DNA of 64,000 nt from Salegentibacter lacus (GTDB lineage: Bacteria; Bacteroidota; Bacteroidia; Flavobacteriales; Flavobacteriaceae). The stretch spans positions 1 to 64,000 of the forward strand of contig NZ_JAIQZB010000008.1 in the NCBI RefSeq assembly GCF_020164555.1. Direction: 5' to 3'. The first letter of the stretch is position 1. Each line of letters starts with the position of its first letter. This document shows, one piece after another, positions 1 through 8,239 of the stretch. Both the position numbers and the translations under genes were made by a program. The notes beneath the pieces were generated by a model that searched no databases, was not told the origin of the DNA, and was given only the letters and a program-made list of their open reading frames with translations.

Positions 1-2
1 TT

Positions 3-125
3 GGTGGATGGAAAGGGTATCAATCTCAAGGTCCACCTGGAGTAATCGTTCTAAAAAGAGGAATGGAAAGGTTCAACTATATTATGGAAGGGTTAGAACT
101 GGCAAAAGATGTGTACACACGGTAG
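3..125 (+). CDS. C-terminal end of an unidentified protein (partial)
   Basis: An open frame enters from the left edge and stops with TAG at 123-125, giving a 40-residue tail that begins GGWKGYQSQGPPG and ends AKDVYTR. The other two forward frames also stay open for a while, so the frame choice rests on protein-like composition and on the stop lying just before the downstream convergent toxin gene. I do not recognise the family. It could also be non-coding. Confidence 0.4.
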   Translation, partial: GGWKGYQSQGPPGVIVLKRGMERFNYIMEGLELAKDVYTR

Positions 126-169
126 CTTGAAAATAAGGGGAGGAGCTTTTGGATTGTTTTTAAAACAAT

Positions 170-460
170 TTATTGAGGGAAATCTTCGTGTTTGAAAAGA
201 GAGAAAATCAAAATTATTTTCTTTTCAGAATCTATCTGGAAAATGATTACATATCCTTTGAAAATCATTTCACGTATATTTTCATTTTCAAAATATATCG
301 ATTGCCGAAAAGAATAAGGATGGGCTGAAATTTTTCGAATTTCAGTTAATAAGTCGGTTTTGAATTTCCTGGCCGCTCCAGGTTTATCCTTAGCAATATA
401 TATTACCTGACGCTCAAGTTTATTCCTGAATTTTGAAGATAATTTAATCTTCATATTCAT
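170..460 (-). CDS. type II toxin, RelE/ParE family
   Basis: This 96-residue basic protein has the RelE/ParE fold pattern: an N-terminal helical part rich in Lys/Arg, then the strand pattern ending REMIFKGYVIIFQID and a hydrophobic ILIFSLFKHEDF tail typical of plasmid-stabilisation ParE toxins. Family members either cut mRNA on the ribosome (RelE) or poison gyrase (ParE). The sequence looks closer to ParE, but the target cannot be told from it. The start overlaps the upstream antitoxin gene by 17 bp, so the two are translationally coupled. The pair sits directly after the rluD operon, with no terminator visible between them. Confidence 0.8.
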   Translation of the reverse strand: MNMKIKLSSKFRNKLERQVIYIAKDKPGAARKFKTDLLTEIRKISAHPYSFRQSIYFENENIREMIFKGYVIIFQIDSEKKIILIFSLFKHEDFPQ

Positions 461-677
461 TTATTACCTTTTCCAGATAGCTATCATATTCATCGATATC
501 CATTAAATCGGAGTCTCCATTATCAATTGCTTCCAGCTCCTTATCTAGTTCTTCTTTTTGCTTTTTGAAATCGGTTACTGAAATAATTTCCAATTCCTGT
601 TTACTGTATTTCTCCAAAAATTGCATCAGATCTTTGTAAGCCTGCCTATCGTTAATCTTTAAATGTAAATTTTCCAT
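444..677 (-). CDS. antitoxin of the RelE/ParE pair
   Basis: This 77-residue, strongly acidic protein lies immediately upstream of the toxin and overlaps it by 17 bp, the usual antitoxin-first order. The N-terminal half (MENLHLKINDRQAYKDLMQF) looks like a short dimerising or DNA-binding part. The acidic C-terminal half, with KKQKEELDKELEAID, is likely to wrap the toxin. The family is not one I can name with confidence; the call rests on size, charge and gene order. It starts 37 bp after the rluD stop, so it may be read from its own promoter or from the rluD operon. Confidence 0.7.
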   Translation of the reverse strand: MENLHLKINDRQAYKDLMQFLEKYSKQELEIISVTDFKKQKEELDKELEAIDNGDSDLMDIDEYDSYLEKVINEYED

Positions 678-713
678 TGTAAAAATCTTTCTATTAAAGA
701 TAACTAAAATCCC

Positions 714-1760
714 TTACAAAACCTCCTTCTGGTTTTTGGCGTAATTGCGCCATTTCTCGATGCAGGCCTGGATATCTTCCGGTATTTCGGTATTAAAACT
801 CATCGCTTCCCCGGTTTTTGGATGAATAAATCCAAGTGTTTTGGCATGAAGTGCCTGGCGGGGCAATATCTTAAAGCAATTATCTACAAATTGTTTGTAT
901 TTGCTAAAGGTTGTTCCCTTCAAAATCCTTTCGCCACCGTAGCGTTCGTCGTTAAAAAGTGTATGACCAATATGCTTCATATGCACACGAATCTGGTGTG
1001 TTCTTCCGGTTTCCAGTTTACAGGAAACCAGCGTTACATAACCGAAACGTTCTAAGACTTTGTAATGGGTAACGGCTGGTTTTCCTTTTTCGGCATCGTC
1101 GCCTTCGTAAACAGTGTTCTGTAAGCGATTTTTGGGATGGCGACCAATATTACCTTCTACCTTTCCCTCGTCTTCTTCAACATTTCCCCAAACCAAAGCC
1201 ACGTACTCCCGCTCACTGGTTTTATCGAAAAACTGTTTTGAAAGATGTGCCATCGCTTCTTCGGTTTTGGCGATAACTAAGAGTCCGCTGGTGTCTTTAT
1301 CTATTCTATGAACCAATCCGGGGCGGTCACTGGAATTATTGGGAAGGTTTTCAAAATGATAGATTAAAGCATTTATAAGAGTACCGCTGTAATTTCCGTG
1401 GCCGGGATGCACTACCATTCCGGCAGGTTTGTTTACTACCAACAACGTATCGTCTTCGTAAACTATATCCAAAGGAATATTTTCCGGGGTTAGTAAAAAC
1501 TCATAAGGCGGATGCTCAAACATTACCTGCACCACATCGCCGGCTTTTACCTTATAATTTTGTTTTACCTTTTCTTCGTTAACGTAGATATTACCGGTTT
1601 TCGCGGCTTTCTGGATTTTATTCCGGGTCGCGTTTTCAATAAAATTCATTAAGAATTTATCTACCCGCAATGGGCTTTGGCCGGGACCGGCTTCAAATTT
1701 ATGATGTTCGTATAAAGTTTCGTCCTGTTCTTCTATTTCGTGTTGTTCGTCTTCCTTCAT
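714..1760 (-). CDS. rluD: RluA/RluD-family 23S rRNA pseudouridine synthase
   Basis: The enzyme isomerises uridine to pseudouridine in large-subunit rRNA. It is 348 residues long. An S4 RNA-binding domain spans about residues 31-90 (PLRVDKFLMNF to GDVVQVMF). The catalytic domain carries HRIDKDTSGLLV at 151-162 with the catalytic Asp at 154, and the RTHQIRVH motif further on. The N-terminal 25 residues are an acidic extension. Its ATG overlaps the stop of the PASTA gene by one base (TAATG), so the two are coupled. RluD modifies helix 69 in Escherichia coli; the exact target here is inferred from family. Confidence 0.92.
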   Translation of the reverse strand: MKEDEQHEIEEQDETLYEHHKFEAGPGQSPLRVDKFLMNFIENATRNKIQKAAKTGNIYVNEEKVKQNYKVKAGDVVQVMFEHPPYEFLLTPENIPLDIVYEDDTLLVVNKPAGMVVHPGHGNYSGTLINALIYHFENLPNNSSDRPGLVHRIDKDTSGLLVIAKTEEAMAHLSKQFFDKTSEREYVALVWGNVEEDEGKVEGNIGRHPKNRLQNTVYEGDDAEKGKPAVTHYKVLERFGYVTLVSCKLETGRTHQIRVHMKHIGHTLFNDERYGGERILKGTTFSKYKQFVDNCFKILPRQALHAKTLGFIHPKTGEAMSFNTEIPEDIQACIEKWRNYAKNQKEVL

Positions 1761-2377
1761 TAAAATTCAATTTCTTCCTCTTCAGGAATTATACTATCCT
1801 GTTCTTCTTCGCCTTCCATTCTGTACCTGCCAGAGCCATCGCCCAAAACAAGATCAATTTTAGAAGTTTTCATCAGTTCATCTCCCGGCTCCAGTTTCTG
1901 GCCTTTATGCCTTAACTCCAGGACGGCATCTTCAGCAATATCTGGTTTATAGCTAATATCACCAATTTCAAAACCTAAAGATCTCAGCGTAGGTTCGGCC
2001 TGTCTTCGGGTTCTTCTAATCAAATCGGGAATCATTACTTTTCGGTAACCGGACGGATTTAAAGTCAGGTAAATCTTTCTGTTTTCTTTTACAAATTGTC
2101 CCGGTTCCGGCACCTGTTCTATTACCGAATATCGAGGAAAATCGGGGTTGAAATTCGCCGAATCGAGGATCTCAAATCTTAGATCGAGCGCAGCAAGTTT
2201 ATCATCTACCACATCTAAAGACTGTTTAGACAGGTCTGGAACAGCAATACGCTGATCCTGATTTGTAGAGTAATCCAGCCATTTTAAAGCTAAAAAGGCG
2301 ATTACTATTACTAAAATTGCAGCAATCACTAATTGAATTAAAAATGTTTTGCTGAAAATAAATTTAAAGAATCCCAT
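1760..2377 (-). CDS. membrane-anchored PASTA-domain protein
   Basis: One N-terminal membrane segment (about 22 hydrophobic residues, IQLVIAAILVIVIAFLAL) is followed by two PASTA repeats, IAVPDLSKQSLDVV onward and VMIPDLIRRTRRQAEP onward, then an acidic tail. PASTA domains bind muropeptides or beta-lactams in penicillin-binding proteins and Ser/Thr kinases. Here there is no kinase or transpeptidase domain, so it is a stand-alone periplasmic PASTA protein. An ATG seven codons upstream (2398) is possible, but a perfect -7 box covers it, so I place the start at 2377 (MGFFKFIF), giving 205 residues. It forms an operon with rluD and diverges from ddl. Confidence 0.85.
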   Translation of the reverse strand: MGFFKFIFSKTFLIQLVIAAILVIVIAFLALKWLDYSTNQDQRIAVPDLSKQSLDVVDDKLAALDLRFEILDSANFNPDFPRYSVIEQVPEPGQFVKENRKIYLTLNPSGYRKVMIPDLIRRTRRQAEPTLRSLGFEIGDISYKPDIAEDAVLELRHKGQKLEPGDELMKTSKIDLVLGDGSGRYRMEGEEEQDSIIPEEEEIEF

Positions 2378-2395
2378 ACATTTGTTTCTAAGCAG

Positions 2396-2403
2396 CAAAG
2401 ATA
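2396..2403 (-). promoter_or_regulatory. putative promoter of the PASTA-rluD operon
   Basis: On the minus strand this reads TATCTTTG, a perfect match to the Bacteroidota -7 consensus TAnnTTTG. Transcription would begin near 2389, about a dozen bases before the ATG at 2377. I see no good -33 TTTG at the usual 19-base spacing. The position decides against the upstream ATG at 2398. Confidence 0.5.
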
Positions 2404-2555
2404 TAAAACCCCTGCTTTTGGTGGCAGATTGTTTGTAGATTTGTTCTACCAGTTATGGGTTCCCGGTTTTGAGTTCTCAGAGCGCTTTATATCCGGAACA
2501 AATAGCTGAAAAACTGATAACCGAAAACAGATAACTGACAACTGATAACGGAGAA

Positions 2556-3536
2556 ATGAAGAAAAAAATTGCCATCGCCATGGGCGGCTTTTCCAGTGAG
2601 TATCATATTTCCATCAATAGCGGAAATATGGTTTACAAACATTTAAACCGAGATTTATATGAGCCTTATCGCGTACATATTTTACAAAAAGAATGGGTGG
2701 TAATAGCCGATGATGATATGCCCTACCCGATCAATAAAAATGATTTTACGGTAAAAATGGGTGGTAAAACTATTTCTTTCGATTGTGTGTTCAATACCAT
2801 TCACGGTACGCCGGGAGAAAACGGCTTACTGCAGGCTTACCTGGAATTGGTGGGAATCCCGCAAACCACCTGTGGATATTACCAGGCGGCCTTAACTTTT
2901 AACAAACGAGATCTTATAAGCGTTTTAAAACCCTACGGAATAAAAACCGCGACGAATTATTTTCTGAATAAAGAGGATAAAGTAAATGCTGAAGAAATAA
3001 TTGCCAAAGTTGGTTTGCCGTGTTTTGTAAAGGCCAATCGAGCCGGCAGTAGTTTTGGGATCACCAAAGTTAAAATTGAAGAAGAACTTATTCCCGCCAC
3101 AAAAACTGCTTTTAAGGAAGATGACGAAGTAATTATTGAATCTTTTCTTGATGGCACCGAGGTTTCCGTAGGGGTGATCACCTATAAAGGAAAAGTAAAG
3201 GCGCTTCCAGTCACCGAAATTATTTCTGAAAATGAATTCTTTGATTACGAAGCTAAATACTTAGGAAAATCTCAGGAGATAACACCGGCGAATATTTCTG
3301 AAGAAAAAACCAAACAAGTCCAGGAAATTGCAAAGTTGATATACCAGAAACTGAAAATGCGCGGATTTACCCGATCTGAATTTATTTTCCATAATGGTGA
3401 ACCCCATTTTATTGAAATGAATACCACCCCGGGATTAAGCCAGGCCAGTATTTTACCTCAACAAGCTGAAGCCGCCGGCATTAGTTTAACCGACCTTTAT
3501 GGAAGTGCAATTGAAACGGCGTTGAAAGCCCCCTAA
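2556..3536 (+). CDS. ddl: D-alanine--D-alanine ligase
   Basis: The enzyme joins two D-alanines with ATP to make the dipeptide end of the peptidoglycan stem. The 326-residue length is normal for Ddl. Visible landmarks are the N-terminal AIAMGGFSSEYHIS loop with the substrate-contacting Glu, NTIHGTPGENG, the ATP-grasp segment VGLPCFVKANRAGSSFG, and the metal-binding end FIEMNTTPGLSQASILPQ. It stands alone, divergent from the PASTA operon. The upstream gap holds short direct copies of GATAACTGA-like sequence whose role is unclear. Confidence 0.95.
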   Translation: MKKKIAIAMGGFSSEYHISINSGNMVYKHLNRDLYEPYRVHILQKEWVVIADDDMPYPINKNDFTVKMGGKTISFDCVFNTIHGTPGENGLLQAYLELVGIPQTTCGYYQAALTFNKRDLISVLKPYGIKTATNYFLNKEDKVNAEEIIAKVGLPCFVKANRAGSSFGITKVKIEEELIPATKTAFKEDDEVIIESFLDGTEVSVGVITYKGKVKALPVTEIISENEFFDYEAKYLGKSQEITPANISEEKTKQVQEIAKLIYQKLKMRGFTRSEFIFHNGEPHFIEMNTTPGLSQASILPQQAEAAGISLTDLYGSAIETALKAP

Positions 3537-3667
3537 CCTCCCGGAGGGGGAATTTTATGCTACTATACGAAATCAAAGATTCCTATATGCAAAAAGTTTT
3601 AAAGTTCCTTCCTTTTTTCAAAGGGGAGAAGCCGATAAGCGGAGGGGTTAATCTCAAATTGACTCCA

Positions 3668-3775
3668 CCGTCAGTTCGAGTAGATTTTTTTAAGGCGGTA
3701 GCTTTAAAAAACCGTATCGAGAACAGGTTTGGTATTAACACTGCCAATTCTCCCTTCGGCCTACTCGAATTGACG
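3668..3775. repeat. dispersed palindromic repeat between ddl and coaD
   Basis: CCGTCAGTTCGAGTAG (3668-3683) is matched by its near-exact inverse CTACTCGAATTGACG (761-775 of the third kilobase, 3761-3775), with one mismatch. The intervening sequence contains a smaller palindrome and CGTATCGAGAACAGG. This is the pattern of the intergenic 'CGTCA-TTCGAG' repeats that I know from flavobacterial genomes. The preceding stretch at 3530-3555 also holds a CCCCCTAACCTCCCGGAGGGGG-type hairpin. Any reading frame here is accidental. Confidence 0.6.
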
Positions 3776-3873
3776 ACGGGAACTTAAACAAAATTACCGA
3801 ATATTGACTAAATTAGATTTCCGCCGGAGTTTATGCTGAGGCGGCGAAGTGCGGAAATGATAAAATAATTTTT

Positions 3874-4326
3874 ATGAAAAAAGCAGTATTTCCGGGATCT
3901 TTTGATCCCATTACTTTAGGCCACACCGATATCATTGAAAGGGCGCTTCCACTTTTTGATGAAATTATTCTGGCTATTGGTACAAATTCCGATAAAAAAT
4001 ATATGTTCTCGCTGGAAGAACGGCTTCGTTTTTTAAAAGAAACTTTTAAAGATGAACCTAAAATAAAAGTCACCACTTATAAAGGACTTACCGTAGATTT
4101 CTGCAAAGAACAAAATGCAGAATTCCTCCTTCGTGGTTTGCGAAATGCGCAGGACCTGGAATTTGAGAAAGCCATTGGACAAACCAACTACAAAATGAGC
4201 GGTATAGACACCTTATTTTTTATCACTTCTTCAGGGAAAAGTCATATTTCTTCCACTGTTGTGCGGGATGTTATTCGCAATAATGGTGATTATGAGTTTA
4301 TGGTGCCAGATGTGGTGAGAAAATAA
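3874..4326 (+). CDS. coaD: phosphopantetheine adenylyltransferase
   Basis: The enzyme makes dephospho-CoA from 4'-phosphopantetheine and ATP, the fourth step of coenzyme A synthesis. It has 150 residues, slightly shorter than the E. coli enzyme. The nucleotidyltransferase signature is clear: FPGSFDPITLGH at the N-terminus with the T/HxGH motif, LRGLRNAQDLEFEKA in the middle, and ISSTVVRDV near the end, the family's ISSTxxR motif. Flanked on both sides by dispersed palindromes, it looks to be a single-gene transcript. Confidence 0.95.
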   Translation: MKKAVFPGSFDPITLGHTDIIERALPLFDEIILAIGTNSDKKYMFSLEERLRFLKETFKDEPKIKVTTYKGLTVDFCKEQNAEFLLRGLRNAQDLEFEKAIGQTNYKMSGIDTLFFITSSGKSHISSTVVRDVIRNNGDYEFMVPDVVRK

Positions 4327-4362
4327 AAGCTCCCAAGCCCGGAAAAGGGGAATCTAAAAACA

Positions 4363-4480
4363 CCGTCATTGAGAAGAGGCATTTGCCGACGTGGCAATCT
4401 GTTCTTGATTCGTTCGATTTCTTTAAAAACTTTCTCGCTAATCAAAAGATCGCCACACTCATTACTTCACTCGCTATGAC
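4363..4480. repeat. dispersed REP-like element
   Basis: The element runs from CGTCATTGAGAAG through GACGTGGCAATCT to AGATCGCCACACTC and ends CACTCGCTATGAC. Its ends are inverted (GTCAT/ATGAC), and so are the inner arms (GGCAATCT/AGATCGCC). This matches the abundant 'GTCATTGCGAGG...GTGGCAATCT' intergenic repeat of Bacteroidota. It fills the gap between the convergent coaD and TonB receptor genes and could serve as a transcription barrier, although it lacks a T-run. Confidence 0.65.
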
Positions 4481-4495
4481 ATTAGCTTTTAATTT

Positions 4496-6784
4496 CTAAA
4501 AAATATAACTCAGCTGAACGCCACCATAGTAATTTCTTGGATTGCCGGGGTAATAAGAACGTGGTGCAGCGCCTCCAAACCCAACGGCGTTGGTTAAGAC
4601 GCTTGCCGCATAATGCTCATCCAGAGCATTATTGATACCGCCGTATAAATTCAAGTTTAAATCCTGAAATACATTAAAAGTATATCCTGCTTTAAAATTT
4701 AAAAGACTGTACTGATCGGTATAACCCGAGTTAGCATCATCCAAAGGAATTTCCCCAACATTTCTATAGTTTCCGTAGAATTCAAAACCGGATTCGCTTT
4801 GAATATCTACTCCCAGATTCATAGTATATTTCGGTACTCCCGGCAGTTCGTTTCCAGAGAAATCTTCGTCATTATTTATAAATTCATCGAACTCAAAAAA
4901 GTTTATGGCGCCGTTGATATAAGGTTTAATTGAAATATCAGGACCTACTAAAAAACGGTAATTCGTTAAAAACTCAATTCCGTTATGATTAGTTTTTCCT
5001 GCATTTATTCCAACATATTGATCTTCTGCCACACGTTGTGCAACCAGTAAATTTTCTATCTGAATGGAAAAAACCGAAATTTCGGTATACAGTTTATTTT
5101 GGAGCCAGTTTCCTTTAAATCCGGCTTCATAATTAATTCCTGTTTCCGGCTCAAGATTGGTGTTTATTTGGCCATCCGGAGTTAAAGTTTCAGCAACCGT
5201 GGGTGTTGAAAATCCGTGGCTTATGGAAGCAAAAATATTCTTCCCGGCACCAATTTCATAACTCGTTCCAATTCGAGGCGAAAACACCGTATCAAAACTA
5301 TAATCTCCGGTCTGATCTACTTCGTCTTGAGTATAAAGATCGGTTAAACTATACTTTGTAGTATTCAGGTTAAAACCGGCTTCCAGGTTCCATTTTTCGG
5401 TAAAATCAAAATTAATCTGCGCAAAGAAATTAGCGTAATTACGATCCTGTTCGTTATTACTTAATCGTTCGCCGAGTACACTGCCTTCATTGGGGAATTC
5501 CTCATATAAATTCTGAAAAGTTCCCGTTTCGTACCATTCATTATAATATTCGGTTCCAAAACTTATTTCTGAAGGAGTTTCGAAAATCTGGGCCTCCAGA
5601 TTAAATTTTGTGCGAACCCCGGTAGAAACACGCTCTTCCTTTAAAATATTAAAAGGTCGCGGCTCATAAGCATCCCTAAAACTTAGAAATATACTGGTGG
5701 TATTACTAAAATTATCAAAAAGCGAATGTGTATAAGAACCGCCGAGCATTCCACGATCATAAGACTCATATCCCTGAGATTGCCCCCAGGTAAAAGCGGC
5801 AGTTTCGGGATTATTTAAGAAATCATCTTCATTCAAAGAACTCGGAATAAAAGCCTTTAACCGGGTAAAATTTGCCAGGTAAGATAAGCTACCGTTTTCG
5901 CTCGTTTTTAAACTTCCATTAACTAAAGCCGATTTCCTGTCATAACTTCCATTATCACGGTATCCATCGCTAGTTAAGTTGCTGAAGGTTGCAAACAGTG
6001 CGGAATTTTCAGTGGTATTTGACGCTTGATAAACCTGTTTTTGGGTATTAAAACTTCCGAACTGAGTTTTTGCAGTTAGTCGGGCTTCTTCCCTTTCGTG
6101 TTCTTTTGAATATAAATTGATAGAACCACCTAGCCCGGCGCCATAAATACTCGAGGTAGGGCCTTTAATCACTTCAATTCTACCCAGGCTTTCCTGGTCA
6201 AAATCGTCTAAAGTCAGTTCCCCCTCAGCGGTGGTTAAGGGAATTCCGTCAAAATAAGCCTGGATTCTATTGGTGCTGTATTGAGAACGAGCGCCAATAC
6301 CACGAATATTAATCTTATTAGTATTTAATGCACCCTGATTAACATACATGCCGGGAACATTATTAAAAGTTTCCAGAATGTTCGTAGCATCGGTTCGATT
6401 AAAATCAGTTTCTGTAATTAAATTGACCGCCGCAGGAACTTTTCTGAGTGTTTTAGGTATCATCGTACTTCGCACCACAACTTCTGAAAGCGCTTCCGAA
6501 GTCGGACTCATATATATTTCCTGAGGAGAGGTTGAAATTTGCAGTTCAATTTCTAAAGTTTCAAAGCCAAGCGCGGAAATTTGAAAATTTCCTGGTAATT
6601 CTTCTGAATTTAGACTAAAATTTCCTTCTTCATCTGAAACTGCGACCAGGTTTGAAGCTTTGTATATGCTAACATTTTCTAAGGGTTCAGTAGTATTTGA
6701 ATTTAATATTTTAAATTGATTTTCCTGAGAAAACAGGTTTCCAACGTAGAGTAGGCACAAAAGCGCCAATAATTTTTTTTCCAA
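4496..6784 (-). CDS. TonB-dependent outer membrane receptor
   Basis: This 762-residue protein has a signal peptide ending near NLFSQ, then a CarboxypepD_reg-like domain (residues about 25-95), a plug domain with KINIRGIGARSQYSTNR and IEVIKGPTSSIYGAG, and a beta-barrel that ends in aromatic YIF, the usual outer-membrane C-terminus. It imports a ligand across the outer membrane using TonB energy. The start codon is TTG, 12 bp after the stop of the sugar dehydrogenase gene, so the two form an operon. The ligand is unknown: siderophore receptors share this layout, but the partner gene suggests a cofactor such as PQQ or a sugar derivative. Confidence 0.9.
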   Translation of the reverse strand: MEKKLLALLCLLYVGNLFSQENQFKILNSNTTEPLENVSIYKASNLVAVSDEEGNFSLNSEELPGNFQISALGFETLEIELQISTSPQEIYMSPTSEALSEVVVRSTMIPKTLRKVPAAVNLITETDFNRTDATNILETFNNVPGMYVNQGALNTNKINIRGIGARSQYSTNRIQAYFDGIPLTTAEGELTLDDFDQESLGRIEVIKGPTSSIYGAGLGGSINLYSKEHEREEARLTAKTQFGSFNTQKQVYQASNTTENSALFATFSNLTSDGYRDNGSYDRKSALVNGSLKTSENGSLSYLANFTRLKAFIPSSLNEDDFLNNPETAAFTWGQSQGYESYDRGMLGGSYTHSLFDNFSNTTSIFLSFRDAYEPRPFNILKEERVSTGVRTKFNLEAQIFETPSEISFGTEYYNEWYETGTFQNLYEEFPNEGSVLGERLSNNEQDRNYANFFAQINFDFTEKWNLEAGFNLNTTKYSLTDLYTQDEVDQTGDYSFDTVFSPRIGTSYEIGAGKNIFASISHGFSTPTVAETLTPDGQINTNLEPETGINYEAGFKGNWLQNKLYTEISVFSIQIENLLVAQRVAEDQYVGINAGKTNHNGIEFLTNYRFLVGPDISIKPYINGAINFFEFDEFINNDEDFSGNELPGVPKYTMNLGVDIQSESGFEFYGNYRNVGEIPLDDANSGYTDQYSLLNFKAGYTFNVFQDLNLNLYGGINNALDEHYAASVLTNAVGFGGAAPRSYYPGNPRNYYGGVQLSYIF

Positions 6785-6796
6785 TATTTTATTTTT

Positions 6797-8083
6797 TTAT
6801 TCGGCTGAAACTTTCCAGATTATGTTTGCATCGTCGTCATTTACTAAAAGAGCTCCATCTGGAGTAACGCTCACTCCTACGGGTCTTCCATAAACCTTAC
6901 TTTCGGCTTCATCAGCTATAAATCCGGTAAGAAAATCTTCCGGCTGGCCGGGTTTTCCGTTTTCATCAAAAGGTACAAATAGAATTTTGTACCCGGAAAA
7001 ATTCGCTCGATTCCAGGAACCGTGTTGCCCTACAAAAGCGCCATTTTTATATTTTTTAGGGAATTTGTCTTTGGTATAAAAAGCCAATCCTAAAGAAGCT
7101 GTATGCGGTCCAACGGGAACATCTGGCACAATTGCTTTTTCAACTAATTCCATATGCGGATCTTCAGCCCATCGTGGATCCTGAATTTGCCCGTAATAAG
7201 AATAAGGCCAGCCATACCACCCGTTTTCCTTTACGCTCGTAATATAATCTGGAACTAAATTATTACCAATTTTATCACGCTCATTTACGGCGGTCCAAAG
7301 TTCACCGGTTACAGGATTCCAATCCATTCCAACGGGATTTCTTAATCCAGCTGCATAAATTTTCTCACCGCTACCGTCAGGATTAATTTCAAGAATGGCG
7401 GCACGTCCTTCTTCTTTTTCCATACCATATTCACCAACATTGCTGGCAGAACCTACAGAAACATAGATTTTGCTTCCATCATTATTGGCAATTAAATTCC
7501 GCGTCCAATGATTATTGTAACCACCAGCTGGAAGACTGAGGATTTTCTCTCCTGCGGCTTCAATTTTAGTATCACCTTCGGTATATGGATATCTGTAAAG
7601 TCCGTCGGTATTGGCAACATAAAAATAATTATCCAAAATCAACATTCCGTAAGGTTGGTTTAAATCTTCCATAAAAACATCCTGATAGTCTGGGGTACCG
7701 TCTCCATCCTTATCTCGAATTAAGGTAATCCTGTCTGCGCTGTTTTCGGTATTAGATTCCACCACAAAAATATCTCCATTGGGCGCAATATAAGTCCTTC
7801 GCGGGTGCTTTAAGTTCTCTGCGAATTTTGTCACTTTAAATCCGGCAGGAGCCTCTGGTTTTTTGTCTCCCCAACCAATAACTTCACTTTCCTTTGTAAC
7901 AGATTCTGAAGAAAAAGGTGGTACTAACCTAAGTTCACCAATTTCAGTTTGCACAATATTTGCTGGCTGTTGAGCCAATTCATTTTTCTTTTCTTCACTA
8001 AGATCAGTATTTACTTGAGCCTGAGACGTAATGGCTAAGCAGAAAGAAAGAGAAATGCCTATAATTGTAGTAAGCTTTTTCAT
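6797..8083 (-). CDS. secreted PQQ-type sugar (glucose/sorbosone) dehydrogenase
   Basis: The protein has a signal peptide (ending SQA) and a six-bladed propeller of the GSDH/sorbosone dehydrogenase family, 428 residues in all. Family landmarks are YNNHWTRNLI with the catalytic-type His, AAGLRNPVGMDWNP with the Arg that contacts the cofactor in soluble glucose dehydrogenase, and HTASLGLAFY followed by FVGQHGSWNR. Such enzymes oxidise sugars or aldehydes in the periplasm with PQQ; some relatives have lost PQQ. It is the first gene of a two-gene operon with the TonB receptor. No PQQ synthesis gene is seen in the window. Confidence 0.85.
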   Translation of the reverse strand: MKKLTTIIGISLSFCLAITSQAQVNTDLSEEKKNELAQQPANIVQTEIGELRLVPPFSSESVTKESEVIGWGDKKPEAPAGFKVTKFAENLKHPRRTYIAPNGDIFVVESNTENSADRITLIRDKDGDGTPDYQDVFMEDLNQPYGMLILDNYFYVANTDGLYRYPYTEGDTKIEAAGEKILSLPAGGYNNHWTRNLIANNDGSKIYVSVGSASNVGEYGMEKEEGRAAILEINPDGSGEKIYAAGLRNPVGMDWNPVTGELWTAVNERDKIGNNLVPDYITSVKENGWYGWPYSYYGQIQDPRWAEDPHMELVEKAIVPDVPVGPHTASLGLAFYTKDKFPKKYKNGAFVGQHGSWNRANFSGYKILFVPFDENGKPGQPEDFLTGFIADEAESKVYGRPVGVSVTPDGALLVNDDDANIIWKVSAE

Positions 8084-8239
8084 AATTTCAGCATTTTAGT
8101 TTAAAATTAGCCTTTAATATTTCGGCTGAAAAGTTTTTTAAGCAGATTAGGTTTACTTTAACATGAGCCAATTAGCCTAAGTTTTTTGGTGGCTAGGCGG
8201 GTTTTAGTTAAGTTTATGCTTTCAATTGCTAAGGATACT

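Noticed and set aside
3557-3787. 76-codon open frame between ddl and coaD
   Set aside because: It covers a dispersed palindromic repeat and has no protein-like features; the frame is a by-product of the repeat.
8186-8239. 18-codon extension upstream of the M14 peptidase
   Set aside because: It would hide the lipoprotein signal that begins at the ATG at 8240.
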